Assembly: GCF_014196845.1 (NCBI RefSeq)
Contig: NZ_JACIEM010000004.1
Span: 248,001-312,000, forward strand
Direction of reading: 5' to 3'
DNA: 64,000 bases
Source: Aurantimonas endophytica
GTDB taxonomy: Bacteria; Pseudomonadota; Alphaproteobacteria; Rhizobiales; Rhizobiaceae
This document shows, piece after piece, positions 49,168-58,555 of this stretch. Numbering within the stretch: the first letter of the stretch is position 1; the number at the start of each line of letters is the position of its first letter. The position numbers and the translations under genes were made by a program. The notes beneath the pieces were generated by a model. The model had not been told where the DNA came from. It made no database searches and saw only the letters and a list, made by a program, of their open reading frames with translations.

Positions 49168-50322
49168 ATGACCCACGCTCCCCATTCCGGCCTGAAAGTC
49201 CTCGAACTCGCCCGCATCCTTGCCGGTCCCTGGATCGGCCAGACGCTTGCTGATCTCGGTGCCGACGTGATCAAGGTCGAAAGCCCCGCCGGTGACGACA
49301 CGCGCGGCTGGGGCCCGCCTTTCGTCGAGCGGGGCGGCGAGCGGACGGCGGCCTATTTCCACGCCTGCAACCGCGGAAAGCGATCGGTGGTGGCCGATTT
49401 CGCTACGCCGGAAGGGCAGGCGCTGGTGCGAGGCCTCGCGGCCGAGGCCGACGTGCTGATCGAGAACTTCAAGGTCGGCGGGCTCGCCCGCTTCGGCCTC
49501 GACTACGACAGCCTCAGGGCGATCAACCCGCGGCTGGTCTACTGCTCGGTCACCGGCTTCGGCCAGGACGGGCCCTATGCCGGCCGCGCCGGCTACGACT
49601 TCATGATCCAGGGCATGGGCGGGGTGATGAGCCTCACCGGCGAGCCGGGGGGCGAGCCGCAGAAGATCGGCGTCGCCTTCGCCGACATCTTCACCGGCCT
49701 CTACGGCACGATCGCCATCCAGGCGGCGCTTGCCGACCGGGCGCGGACCGGGCAGGGGCAGTATGTCGACATGGCGCTGTTCGACTGCATGGCCGGCGTC
49801 CTCGCCAACCAGGCGCTGAACTATCTCGCCTCCGGCATCGTGCCAAGCCGGCTCGGCAACGCCCATCCCAACATCGTGCCCTACCAGGTGTTCCCGGTCG
49901 CCGACGGCCATCTGATCATCGCCTGCGGCAACGACCGGCAGTTCGGCCGGCTCTGCGCCGTGCTCGGCCGCGATGACCTCGCGCTCGACGAACGCTACCG
50001 GACCAACGAATCCCGTGTCGCCAACCGCGAGAGGCTGGTCGCCGCGCTGACGACGGCGACGGGCGCGTTCCAGCGCGATGCGCTGCTCGCGGCGCTGGAG
50101 GCGGTCGGGGTGCCGGCCGGGCCGATCAACGACGTCGCGGAGGTCTTCGCCGACCCGCAGATCGTCCATCGCGGCATGCAGATCGCGCCGGCAGGGCTGC
50201 CCGGGGTGCGCACGCCGATCCGCTTCGGCGAGGCGGGGCTGACGCTGGACCGGCCCGCGCCCAGCCTCGGCGAGCATCAGGGCGCGCGTTTCGGCGACGG
50301 CGGCGGCAAGGGGGACCGCTAG
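49168..50322 (+). CDS. CaiB/BaiF (class III) CoA-transferase
   Basis: The 384-residue transferase carries the family motifs LKVLELARILAGPWIGQTLADLGADVIKVE at the front, NRGKRSVVADFATPEG, and the catalytic Asp at about 144 in GYDFMIQGMGG. It moves CoA between acyl groups such as succinyl, formyl or carnitinyl. The acceptor cannot be told. It stands alone, 31 bases after the unknown pair, and converges with the phospholipase gene. Confidence 0.9.
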   Translation: MTHAPHSGLKVLELARILAGPWIGQTLADLGADVIKVESPAGDDTRGWGPPFVERGGERTAAYFHACNRGKRSVVADFATPEGQALVRGLAAEADVLIENFKVGGLARFGLDYDSLRAINPRLVYCSVTGFGQDGPYAGRAGYDFMIQGMGGVMSLTGEPGGEPQKIGVAFADIFTGLYGTIAIQAALADRARTGQGQYVDMALFDCMAGVLANQALNYLASGIVPSRLGNAHPNIVPYQVFPVADGHLIIACGNDRQFGRLCAVLGRDDLALDERYRTNESRVANRERLVAALTTATGAFQRDALLAALEAVGVPAGPINDVAEVFADPQIVHRGMQIAPAGLPGVRTPIRFGEAGLTLDRPAPSLGEHQGARFGDGGGKGDR

Positions 50323-50348
50323 CCGCTCCGGCGGTTCCCGGTGAGGTC

Positions 50349-51908
50349 CTACAGCTGCGACTCGATCGGCAGGAAGCCGATGATCGCGACCGCCATGCGC
50401 CGCCAGATCGTGGTCTCCGGGTCGCGGCGTTGATCCCGCCCCTCCGGCCCGTCGTGCCAGGCCAGCGAGCCGTTCTTCAAGGTCAGGCGATAGCTGCTCT
50501 GCGGCGCCATCTGCTCCATCATCACCGCCCGCACCTCGCGGGTCAGCGCAGCCTGCCGGAAGAGCACGCCCATCTCGGTGTTGAGCGAAACCGAGCGCGG
50601 ATCGAAGTTGAACGAGCCGATGAAGCCGAACTCGCCGTCGACGGTGAAGGCCTTGGTGTGGAGGCTCGCCGTGCTCGAGCCGAACAGCGAGATGTCGTCC
50701 CGCCGACGCCGGGGCCGCAGCTCGAAAAGCGCGATGCCGCCCTGCAGCAGCGCCGCCCGGTAGTTGGCATAGGCGCCGTGCACCGCCGCGACGTCGGTCG
50801 CCGCCAGCGAGTTGGTCAGGACGGTGATAGCGACGCCCTTGGCCGCCAGATCGGACAGCCGCCGCACGCCCTCGTAGCCCGGAATGAAATAGGGCGAGAC
50901 GATCTCCAGATGCGAGCGGGCAGACAGCACCACCGGGTTGATCTCGTTCCACAGCCAGTTCTTGTGGCCGCGTTCGTGGGCCTTTTCCGGCGGATCGGAG
51001 ATCACCCGCGCCTCGGGCGTCCAGTGGAAGGCCGGGGCGTCGCGGAGCATCGTCTGTGCGTCGCCTTCTTCGACGACCCGCTTCATGTAGGGCGCCGCGC
51101 GCTCGGTCGTGATCAGATCGCCCCACCGCTCCTTGAGGGTCGGCAGGTCCTGCCTGCCGTAGCGCGCCAGCTTGCGGATCGGCAGGACGGCATTGCTGTT
51201 CCAGAAATCGTCGAAGACGGCAGCCGCTTGTTCGACCACCGGACCGACCGCCAGAAGGTCCAGGTCGCGGAAATTCGCCGTCTCGGAAGCGTCGAAATAC
51301 GCGTCGCCGACATTGCGTCCGCCGACGATCGCCAGCCTTCCGTCGGCGATCCACGCCTTGTTGTGCATGCGCCGCGTGGCACTGAACGGGCGCAGCAGCG
51401 TGTCGACGCCGCGATGCAGCGCGTTCGACCGGCTCTTGGCCGGGTTGAACAGCCGCACCTCGACATTGGGATGGCGGTCGAGCGCCAGGTAGCTGCGATC
51501 CTTGCCGCGCGTGTTGATGTCGTCGAGGAGCAGCCGCACCCGCACGCCGCGATCGGCGGCACCGATCAGTTCCTTGGCAAGCAGTCCGCCGGTCAGGTCG
51601 TCCAGCCAGTAGTAGTATTGCAGGTCGAGACTGCGCCCCGCGCTGCGGGCGGCGAGCACCCTGGCGGCAAAGGCTCTCGTGCCGCCGGAGACCAGCATCA
51701 GCCCGCTCTCGCCCGGATGTTGGCGCAGCATCGCCGCAACGTCCCGGTCGAGCGTCGTCGCATCGTCCTCGGGCGGCAGCGCGAAGGACGGCGCGCCGAA
51801 ATCGACATGCGCAACCCGGCCGAAGGCATAGAAGAACAACAGGACCGCGAGGCCCAGAACGACGACGCATCCCGCGATGATGGCGACGATGCTCACCGGG
51901 TCACTCAT
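50349..51908 (-). CDS. Phospholipase D family protein (cardiolipin synthase-like)
   Basis: The 519-residue product has an N-terminal membrane helix (VAIIAGCVVVLGLAVLLFFYAF) and two HKD active sites, RMHNKAWIADGRLAIVGGRN and SLHTKAFTVDGEFGFIGSFN. This is the ClsC-like branch of bacterial cardiolipin synthases. It faces away from an endonuclease/exonuclease/phosphatase family gene, and such pairs (like clsB with ybhP in E. coli) recur, supporting a phospholipid role. Confidence 0.9.
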   Translation of the reverse strand: MSDPVSIVAIIAGCVVVLGLAVLLFFYAFGRVAHVDFGAPSFALPPEDDATTLDRDVAAMLRQHPGESGLMLVSGGTRAFAARVLAARSAGRSLDLQYYYWLDDLTGGLLAKELIGAADRGVRVRLLLDDINTRGKDRSYLALDRHPNVEVRLFNPAKSRSNALHRGVDTLLRPFSATRRMHNKAWIADGRLAIVGGRNVGDAYFDASETANFRDLDLLAVGPVVEQAAAVFDDFWNSNAVLPIRKLARYGRQDLPTLKERWGDLITTERAAPYMKRVVEEGDAQTMLRDAPAFHWTPEARVISDPPEKAHERGHKNWLWNEINPVVLSARSHLEIVSPYFIPGYEGVRRLSDLAAKGVAITVLTNSLAATDVAAVHGAYANYRAALLQGGIALFELRPRRRRDDISLFGSSTASLHTKAFTVDGEFGFIGSFNFDPRSVSLNTEMGVLFRQAALTREVRAVMMEQMAPQSSYRLTLKNGSLAWHDGPEGRDQRRDPETTIWRRMAVAIIGFLPIESQL

Positions 51909-52112
51909 TCCTGCGGTCCATTCCCGTTTTGCCGCGATGCACGCGGCTGTGAGGGAACATGGGACTCCCGCGCTCGTTGGGTGGCTTCAAAGGCACGTCG
52001 CCTTATAGGAGCAAAGCTCGAGCGTAACCATATCGGTTGCGTCCCGCCCGGTCGGCCCATATGCGTTGCCGCCTAAGATCAGCCTACAAGAACGTCGTCG
52101 GAGCCGTGCCGC

Positions 52113-52976
52113 ATGCGCCGAACCAAGCAGCCTCAACCGGACAAGAGCAGGAAACTCCGGCCTCTGCTCGTCTCCACGCTGCGCCAGGAGCGCCAGACCT
52201 TCGTTTCCGAAAGCTGCAAGGGTCTCGGCGAGGCGACGACGATCGCCTCCTACAACGTGCATAAATGCGTCGGCGTCGATGGCCGCTTCGACCCCGACCG
52301 CACCATCGCCGTCATCCGGGAACTGGATGCCGACCTGGTCGCCCTGCAGGAGGCAGACCAGCGCTTCGGCGAGCGCGCGGGGCTGCTCGACCTGCATTCA
52401 CTGGAGCGCCAGACGGGCCTCGTGCCGATCTCGCTGCCGATCTCGCAGGGCGGCCATGGCTGGCACGGCAATGTGCTGCTGATCCGCAGCGGCACGGTCA
52501 CCGCCGCCCACCAGCTGTCCCTGCCGGGGGCCGAGCCGCGCGGCGCGCTGGTCGTCGAGCTCGATCTGGATTGCGGCCCGCTGCGGATCATCGCGGCGCA
52601 TCTGGGACTCCTGCGCCGCTCGCGGGCGCTGCAGGCGCATACCCTGCTCCAGGCCATCGAGCCGGGCGACGACGTGCCGACGCTCCTGATGGGCGATCTC
52701 AACGAATGGCGGCTCGGCAAGCGCTCGTCGCTTTCCGGGCTAGAGCCGCATTTCGGGCCGCTGGAAGCCGCGATCCCGAGCTTTCCGTCGCGCTTTCCGA
52801 TCTGGGCGCTCGACCGGGTCCTCGCCAAGCCGCACGATCTGATCTCCAGCATCGCCGTTCACAACACGCCCAAGGCCCGGATGGCGTCCGACCATCTACC
52901 GCTCAAGGCAGTGGTCCGGCTCGGCAACAGGTCGGACAAGCAGGCCGGCAGCGACGCATTGGCAGCCGTGGCCTGA
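52113..52976 (+). CDS. Endonuclease/exonuclease/phosphatase family protein
   Basis: The 287-residue product has the EEP fold: IASYNVHKCVGVDGRFDPDRT, ADLVALQEAD, LLMGDLNEW and the final SDHLPLKAVV. These supply the metal and catalytic Asn, Glu, Asp and His. The N-terminal 40 residues are basic and unlike the core, so the true start could be later. It resembles YbhP-type proteins found beside cardiolipin synthases, so the substrate may be a phospholipid or phosphodiester rather than DNA. Confidence 0.86.
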   Translation: MRRTKQPQPDKSRKLRPLLVSTLRQERQTFVSESCKGLGEATTIASYNVHKCVGVDGRFDPDRTIAVIRELDADLVALQEADQRFGERAGLLDLHSLERQTGLVPISLPISQGGHGWHGNVLLIRSGTVTAAHQLSLPGAEPRGALVVELDLDCGPLRIIAAHLGLLRRSRALQAHTLLQAIEPGDDVPTLLMGDLNEWRLGKRSSLSGLEPHFGPLEAAIPSFPSRFPIWALDRVLAKPHDLISSIAVHNTPKARMASDHLPLKAVVRLGNRSDKQAGSDALAAVA

Positions 52977-52995
52977 AGACCGCCGGCTGCATACG

Positions 52996-53697
52996 TCAGA
53001 CAGCCAGATAGCGCGCGAGAATGGCGGGATCGGCTTCGATGGCGGCGAAATCGCCGTCGAAGCGCACGGTGCCGGTTTCGAGCAGCACCACCCGATCGGC
53101 GATCATCCGAGCAAAGCCCAGATTCTGCTCCGACAGGAGAACCGCGAGACCGGCGCGCTTCAGGGTCAGCAGTGCCTCCGCCATCGCCTCGACGATCACC
53201 GGCGCGATGCCCTCCGAGGGCTCGTCCAGCAGCAGCATCGACGGGTTGCCCATCAGCGTGCGCGCAAGGGTCAGCATCTGCTGCTCGCCGCCCGATAGCC
53301 TGCCGCCCTTCTGGCCGCGCCGTTCGGCAAGGTTTGGAAACAGCGCGTAGAGCCGCTCCGCCGACCAGCCTTCCGCGCCGCCGGGACCCGCCTTTCGCCC
53401 CACTTCGAGATTTTCGGCGACGGTCAGGTCCTTGAAGATCCGCCGCTCCTCCGGCACGTAGCCGAGGCCGAGCCGCGCGCCGCGCCACGGCGCCATGCCG
53501 GTGATGTCCTGCCCGGCGAAGGTGACGCGCCCGCTCCGCGGCCGCACGAGCCCCATCGCCGATTTCAGCGTCGTGGTCTTGCCGGCACCGTTGCGCCCGA
53601 CCAGCGCCACGACCTCGCCCTTCGCTACCTTGAGCGACACGCCGTGCAGGATGTGCGCCTCGCCGTAGAAGCTGTCGATCCCGTCGAGCTCAAGCAT
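52996..53697 (-). CDS. livF: Branched-chain amino acid-type ABC ATPase LivF
   Basis: The 233-residue ATPase has Walker A GRNGAGKTT, signature LSGGEQQMLTLARTL and Walker B LLLDEPSEGIAP. This is the LivF pattern. The start at 53697 overlaps the end of livG by 8 bases. It is the last gene of the five-function Liv operon and ends 19 bases from the converging EEP gene. Confidence 0.93.
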   Translation of the reverse strand: MLELDGIDSFYGEAHILHGVSLKVAKGEVVALVGRNGAGKTTTLKSAMGLVRPRSGRVTFAGQDITGMAPWRGARLGLGYVPEERRIFKDLTVAENLEVGRKAGPGGAEGWSAERLYALFPNLAERRGQKGGRLSGGEQQMLTLARTLMGNPSMLLLDEPSEGIAPVIVEAMAEALLTLKRAGLAVLLSEQNLGFARMIADRVVLLETGTVRFDGDFAAIEADPAILARYLAV

Positions 53698-54466
53698 CGG
53701 TGCCCTGCTCCGTTGCCGGCACGGCCCCGCCGCCGAGATAGACCTCGCGCACCCTTGGATCGTTGCGGATATCCTCGGCCCCGCCCTCGGCGATCAGCGC
53801 GCCGCGGTTCATGACGAGGATCCGGTCGGCATGGGCGAAGACGACGTCCATGTCGTGCTCGGTGAAGAGGACGCTCGGGCCCTCGGCCGCGCTGGCGATC
53901 TTCCGCACCAGCGCCATCAGCGCCTGGCGTTCGCCGGGCGCCATGCCGGCGGTCGGCTCGTCCATCAGCAAAAGGCGCGGCTTGCCGGACAGCGCGACCG
54001 CCAGTTCCAGCCGCTTGAGGTCGCCGTAAGCGAGCTGCGCGGCGGGACGATCCGCCGCCTCCGACAGGCCGACGGTCGCCAGCAGCGCATCGGCTGCCGC
54101 CGGGTCGAAGGCGACGGCGCGCGAGAACAGGTCGAAGCCGCGGCGGCGATGGGCGATGAGCGCGGTCTGGACGTTCTCGCGCACCGTCATCGAGCCGAAG
54201 GTCTGGGTGATCTGGAAGGTGCGCCCGACCCCCTCGCGGGCGATGCGGCGGGCCGGCCAGCCGGTGATGTCCCTGCCGAACAGCCGGATGCTGCCGCGAT
54301 CGGGCGTCAGCTGGCCATTGAGCATGTTGAAGCTGGTGGACTTGCCGGCGCCGTTCGGCCCGATCAGCGCCACCATCTCCCCCGACTCGACGGCAAAGGA
54401 CAGATCGTCGACGGCGACGACGCCCTGGAACGCCTTGGCGAGGTTGTCGACGGAAAGCACGCTCAT
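53690..54466 (-). CDS. livG: Branched-chain amino acid-type ABC ATPase LivG
   Basis: The 258-residue ATPase has Walker A GPNGAGKST followed by SFNMLNGQLTPDRG, the LivG mark GVGRTFQITQTFGSMTVRENV, and Walker B LLLMDEPTAGMAPGE. The usual signature reads LAYGDLKRLELAVAL, as in LivG. ATG at 54466 overlaps the stop of the fused permease (ATGA). Confidence 0.93.
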   Translation of the reverse strand: MSVLSVDNLAKAFQGVVAVDDLSFAVESGEMVALIGPNGAGKSTSFNMLNGQLTPDRGSIRLFGRDITGWPARRIAREGVGRTFQITQTFGSMTVRENVQTALIAHRRRGFDLFSRAVAFDPAAADALLATVGLSEAADRPAAQLAYGDLKRLELAVALSGKPRLLLMDEPTAGMAPGERQALMALVRKIASAAEGPSVLFTEHDMDVVFAHADRILVMNRGALIAEGGAEDIRNDPRVREVYLGGGAVPATEQGTDA

Positions 54467-56334
54467 GCCGGCGCCGTCTTCTGGCCGGGGCGGCGTCGAA
54501 GCCGGTCGGCGATCTGGCGGCCGAAGCCGGCGAGGCCGCGCGGCGCGAACAGGCAGACCAGCAGGATCATCCCGCCGAAGATCGAGCGCCAGTGGTCGAG
54601 CCGGCTGATCCAGTCCTCGACGCCGGTGAACACCAGCGCCCCGACGATCGGCCCGGAGAGCGACTGCACGCCGCCGATCAGCACCATCAGGAGCGCGTCG
54701 ACGGAGCGGGAGACGGACATCTCGTTGGGAAAGATGCTGCCCTTGGAGAAGACGAAGATCGCGCCGGCCAGCGCCGCGAAGGTCCCGGCGAGGACGAAGG
54801 CGCCGAGCTGCCAGCGCCGCACGTGGATGCCGAGCGCCTCGGCCCGCAGCGGCGCGTCGCGGCCGGCCCGCAGCACGTAGCCGAAGGGCGAATGGGCGAT
54901 CCGCCGCATGAGCCAGAGCCCGATCGCCACCAGCGCCAGCGTCAGGAGGAAATAGGCCGGGCGCGAGGCGAAGGCGGCGTCCGGCCAGACGCCGAGAATG
55001 CCATCGTCGCCGCCGGTGACACCGCGCCACTGGATCGCCGTCGACCAGAGGATCTGCGCGCCGGCGAGCGTCAGCATGGCGAGATAGACGCCCGACAGCC
55101 GCACGCAGAACCAGCCGAGCACCAGCGCTCCGATCCCGCCGACCACGACGCCGAGCGCCATCGCCGGCAGCATCGGCAGGCCGAGCAGCTTGGCCGCCAG
55201 CGCCGCGCCATAGGCGCCGAGGCCGAAATAGGCGGCATGGCCGAAGGAGATCAGCCCGCCGACGCCCATCAGCAGCTGCAGGCTGGCCGCGAACAGCGCC
55301 GCGACGAGGATGTCGGTCGCCAGCACCAGCGCGAAGCCGGTGGTGACCAGTGGCAGCAGCGCCAGCGCGACGAAGCCGCCGGCGAGGAGCAGCGCTTGCA
55401 CGCGGCCGGGCAGTCGCAAGGTCGCGCCGCGCTCGGAGGCGGCCGGTGCCGCCAGCGCCTGGCTGCCGAACAGGCCGACGGGGCGGATCACCAGCACCGC
55501 CGCCATCACCAGGAACGGCAGCACCATCGCCAGCGTCGGGAAGAACAAGACGCCGAAGGCGTTGGCGACGCCGATCAGCACCGCCGCGGCATAGGCGCCG
55601 CCGATACTGCCGAGGCCGCCGACGACCACCACGACGAAGGCCTCGACGACGACGTCGAGATCCATGGCAAGGCTCACCGTCTCGCGCGGGATCTGAAGCC
55701 CGCCGGCGAGACCGGCCAGGAACGCCCCCAGCATGAACACGCCGGTGAACAGCTTCGCCTCGTCGACGCCGAGCGCCCCCGCCATCTCGCGGTCCTCGGT
55801 GGCGGCGCGCACCAGGATGCCCCAGCGCGTCCGGTTGAGGGCGAGCCAGACGAGGCCGAGGACGAGGGGCCCCGCGGCGATCAGCACCAGATCGTATTGC
55901 GGCACCGGCTCGCCGAGGATGCGCACGGCGCCGCCGAGGCCGGGCGCCCTCGGGGCAAGGAGGTCGGTCGGCCCCCAGATGGCGAGCGCCGCATCCTGGA
56001 TGATCAGCAGGACGCCGAAGGTCGCGACCAGCTGGTAGAGCTCGGTGGAGGCATAGAGCCGGCGCAGCACGACGATCTCGACCAGCCCGCCGATCAGCGC
56101 GACGGCAAGCGCGGCCAGCAGCACGCCGCCCCAGAAGCCGAGATGGCCGGTCGGGAAATACGTTACCGCCGAATAGGCGACATAGGCGCCCAGCATGAAG
56201 AACGAGCCATGCGCGAAATTGACGATCCGCGTCACGCCGAAGATCAGCGACAGGCCGACGGCAACGAGGAACAGCGCCGAGGCGTCGGCGAGGCCGGCCA
56301 GCAGCTGCGCGAGAAAGAAGCCGAGCGTCGTCAT
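54463..56334 (-). CDS. livHM: Fused LivH-LivM permease
   Basis: The 623-residue protein joins the two permeases that are usually separate. Residues 1 to about 295 are LivH-like (LSLIFGVTRIVNFAHGSFFMLGAYVAY, then VVVVVGGLGSIGGAYAAAVLIG). A linker near ALAAPAASERG leads to a LivM-like half (LQLLMGVGGLISFGHAAYFGLGAYGA, then FVLAGTFAALAGAIFVFSKG). No frameshift is needed; the frame is open throughout. It imports branched-chain amino acids or related amides with LivK and LivFG. Confidence 0.92.
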   Translation of the reverse strand: MTTLGFFLAQLLAGLADASALFLVAVGLSLIFGVTRIVNFAHGSFFMLGAYVAYSAVTYFPTGHLGFWGGVLLAALAVALIGGLVEIVVLRRLYASTELYQLVATFGVLLIIQDAALAIWGPTDLLAPRAPGLGGAVRILGEPVPQYDLVLIAAGPLVLGLVWLALNRTRWGILVRAATEDREMAGALGVDEAKLFTGVFMLGAFLAGLAGGLQIPRETVSLAMDLDVVVEAFVVVVVGGLGSIGGAYAAAVLIGVANAFGVLFFPTLAMVLPFLVMAAVLVIRPVGLFGSQALAAPAASERGATLRLPGRVQALLLAGGFVALALLPLVTTGFALVLATDILVAALFAASLQLLMGVGGLISFGHAAYFGLGAYGAALAAKLLGLPMLPAMALGVVVGGIGALVLGWFCVRLSGVYLAMLTLAGAQILWSTAIQWRGVTGGDDGILGVWPDAAFASRPAYFLLTLALVAIGLWLMRRIAHSPFGYVLRAGRDAPLRAEALGIHVRRWQLGAFVLAGTFAALAGAIFVFSKGSIFPNEMSVSRSVDALLMVLIGGVQSLSGPIVGALVFTGVEDWISRLDHWRSIFGGMILLVCLFAPRGLAGFGRQIADRLRRRPGQKTAPA

Positions 56335-56370
56335 GCCGTCATCGCCGGCAGGCGAGGCGGGGCCAACGGA

Positions 56371-57579
56371 TCATTCGGCCGGCCGCAGCGCCCTTGCCGC
56401 CTCGTCCGACGGCAGATAGTCCGCGCCGTCGGCATAGCGCCAGTCGACCATGATGCCCTTGCCGTCCTCGACCGCGGTCCTGCCGACCCAGGCGCCCATC
56501 GTCGACTGGTGGTCGGAGGCGCGGTAGCGGAACGTGCCGGAGGGGGCGCCCGCCACTTCGAGGTCCTCGAAGGCGTCGACCAGCGCCTCGGCGTCTTCCG
56601 AGCCCGCCTTGCGCAGCGCCGCGGCGAGCGACAGCATCGAGTTGTAGCCGACCAGCGAGCCCGCATAGGGGTGCTCGTCATAGGCCGCCTCGTAGGCTTC
56701 CGCGAAAGCCTTATGCTCGGGCGTGTCGATCGCGTACCAGGGATAGCCGGTGACGATCCAGCCTTCCGGCGCCTCGGCGCCCAGCGGCTCGAGATATTCC
56801 GGCTCGCCCGACAGGAGGCTGACCACGTCGCGGTCCTCGAACAGGCCGCGGATCTCGCCCTCGCGCACGAACTTGGCGAGGTCCGGCCCGAAGGTGACGT
56901 TGAAGATCGCGTCGGGCTTCATCGCCTCCAGCGCCCGCACGGTCGGGCCGGCGTCGATCTTGCCCTGCGGCGGCCACTGCTCGCCGACGAACTCGACATC
57001 CGGCTTGCGCTTGGAAAGCTCGGCCTTGAAGGCGGCGACGGCGTCGGTGCCGTAGGCGTAGTTCGGCGCGACGATCGCCCAGCGCGTGGCGTCGAGCTTG
57101 GCGGCTTCCTCGGCCAGCATCGCCGCCTGCATCGCCGTCGAGGGCCGCAGGCGGAAGGTGTAGCGGTTGCCGGCCGACCAGACGATGGCGTCCGCCAGCG
57201 GCTCGGTGGCGAGATACGGCACCTTGCGCTGCTTGGCGAAGTCCGTGAGGGCGAGGCCGACATTGGAGAAGAAGCCGCCCCAGATCACCGCGACGCGGTC
57301 GGAGGAGACGAACTCCTCGGCGATGCGGATGGCGTCGCCCGGCTGGGCGTTGTCGTCGCGGCTGATCACCTCGATCGGCCGCCCGTCGATCCCGCCGGCG
57401 GCATTGATCTGGTCGAGCGCCAGCTGCCAGCCTTTGCGGTAGGGCAGGGTGAAGGACGGCAGCGCGGTGTAGCTGTTCATCTCGCCGAGCCGGATCGGCT
57501 CCTGCGCCACCGCCGCTCCCGGCAGCCACGCCAGCATCGCCGCCGCGCCTGCCATAATGATGCTGCGTCTGGTGATCAT
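56371..57579 (-). CDS. ABC substrate-binding protein, LivK type
   Basis: The 402-residue periplasmic protein has a Tat-like signal (MITRRSIIMAGAAAMLAWLPGAAVA, twin Arg) and the type I periplasmic fold (IRLGEMNSYTALPSFTLPYRKGWQLALDQINAAGGIDGRPIEVISRDD in parts). ATG at 57579 follows GGGAGAG. It is the first gene of the operon. The SYTALPSF ligand region differs from leucine-binding proteins, so amides, urea or aromatic acids are possible ligands. Confidence 0.9.
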   Translation of the reverse strand: MITRRSIIMAGAAAMLAWLPGAAVAQEPIRLGEMNSYTALPSFTLPYRKGWQLALDQINAAGGIDGRPIEVISRDDNAQPGDAIRIAEEFVSSDRVAVIWGGFFSNVGLALTDFAKQRKVPYLATEPLADAIVWSAGNRYTFRLRPSTAMQAAMLAEEAAKLDATRWAIVAPNYAYGTDAVAAFKAELSKRKPDVEFVGEQWPPQGKIDAGPTVRALEAMKPDAIFNVTFGPDLAKFVREGEIRGLFEDRDVVSLLSGEPEYLEPLGAEAPEGWIVTGYPWYAIDTPEHKAFAEAYEAAYDEHPYAGSLVGYNSMLSLAAALRKAGSEDAEALVDAFEDLEVAGAPSGTFRYRASDHQSTMGAWVGRTAVEDGKGIMVDWRYADGADYLPSDEAARALRPAE

Positions 57580-57708
57580 GGCTCTCTCCCCGGTGGCGGA
57601 ACGCTGCCTTGCGTCATGGCGCAGTTGCGAGTGTCTCACAAGCCGATCGGTTACCGCGGCGGCGAAGCGTCGCCGGTTAAAGCGTCAGCCCGGCGCATGG
57701 TCCGGCCG

Positions 57709-57723
57709 TTAACCATCGCTTAA
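57709..57723. promoter_or_regulatory. CtrA box 1 before minC
   Basis: TTAACCATCGCTTAA is a perfect TTAA-N7-TTAA site, the binding pattern of the alphaproteobacterial cell-cycle regulator CtrA. It lies 43-58 bases before the minC start. CtrA control of min genes has been reported in Sinorhizobium, to my knowledge. Confidence 0.75.
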
Positions 57724-57746
57724 CCGATCGCCGTTTACATGAAGTT

Positions 57747-57761
57747 CTAACCGAAAATTAA
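57747..57761. promoter_or_regulatory. CtrA box 2 (degenerate) before minC
   Basis: CTAACCGAAAATTAA matches TTAA-N7-TTAA except for the first base. It ends 5 bases before the minC start codon, so occupancy would block transcription or the start. Confidence 0.5.
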
Positions 57762-57766
57762 CCGAG

Positions 57767-58528
57767 ATGACCAAGAGCTTAACCGACACCCGCCCGATAC
57801 GCCTCAAGGGTCGCTCGTTCCTGGCCCTCGTCCTGTCGCCCGAGCTGCCCTTCGATGGCTGGCTGGCGCGGCTCGACGATCTGGCGTCGCGTTCCACCGG
57901 CTTCTTCCTCGGCCGTCCGATCGTCCTCGACGTCGAGGGCCTCGAGATCAGCCAGGAGCAGCTGAAGGAGCTGATCGGCGAACTCGGCGAGCGCAGCGTC
58001 CGCATCATGGGGATCGAGGGCGCCCGTTCGTCGCTGCTCGGCATCGGCATGCCGCCGGCCATGAAGGGCGGCCGGCCGGCCGCCGATTTCGAGGCCCCGG
58101 CAGCGGAAGCCGCGCCGGCCGCGAAGAACGGCGGCAAGGCCGGCACGGCGCCCGTGGCCAAGGCAGCGGCCGCACCGGAGCCGCAGGCACCGCGCCCGGT
58201 CGCCTCGATCATCGTCAACCAGCCGGTGCGTTCCGGCCAGTCGATCATCTTCCCGGAAGGTGACGTTACGATCATCGGCTCGGTCGCGTCCGGCGCGGAA
58301 GTCGTCGCCGGCGGCTCGATCCATATTTACGGCGCGCTCCGCGGGCGGGCGATGGCCGGCTCGGTCGGCAATGCCGACGCCCGCATTTTCTGCCGCAAGC
58401 TCGAAGCCGAGCTTCTGGCGATCGACGGCCTCTACAAGATGGTCGACGACATGGACGCCAAGCTCAGGGGGCAGGCCGTCCAGATCTGGCTCGAAGGCGA
58501 CACGATCAAGGCCGAGACCGTCGCCTGA
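57767..58528 (+). CDS. minC: Septum-site inhibitor MinC
   Basis: The 253-residue division inhibitor binds FtsZ and MinD. The N-terminal domain (FLALVLSPELPFDGWLARLDDL) is joined by an Ala/Pro/Lys-rich linker of about 45 residues to the C-terminal beta-helix (RSGQSIIFPEGDVTIIGSVASGAEVVAGGSIHIYGALRGRAMAG). ATG at 57767 is the first gene of minCDE. Two CtrA-type boxes lie upstream. Confidence 0.95.
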   Translation: MTKSLTDTRPIRLKGRSFLALVLSPELPFDGWLARLDDLASRSTGFFLGRPIVLDVEGLEISQEQLKELIGELGERSVRIMGIEGARSSLLGIGMPPAMKGGRPAADFEAPAAEAAPAAKNGGKAGTAPVAKAAAAPEPQAPRPVASIIVNQPVRSGQSIIFPEGDVTIIGSVASGAEVVAGGSIHIYGALRGRAMAGSVGNADARIFCRKLEAELLAIDGLYKMVDDMDAKLRGQAVQIWLEGDTIKAETVA

Positions 58529-58555
58529 TGGCGCGGTCGGTATGAGGAGAACAAG

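Noticed and set aside
54592-57723. Plus-strand open frame of about 1040 codons opposite the Liv operon
   Set aside because: Composition artefact opposite livHM and livK. The real genes on the minus strand have clear motifs and overlaps.
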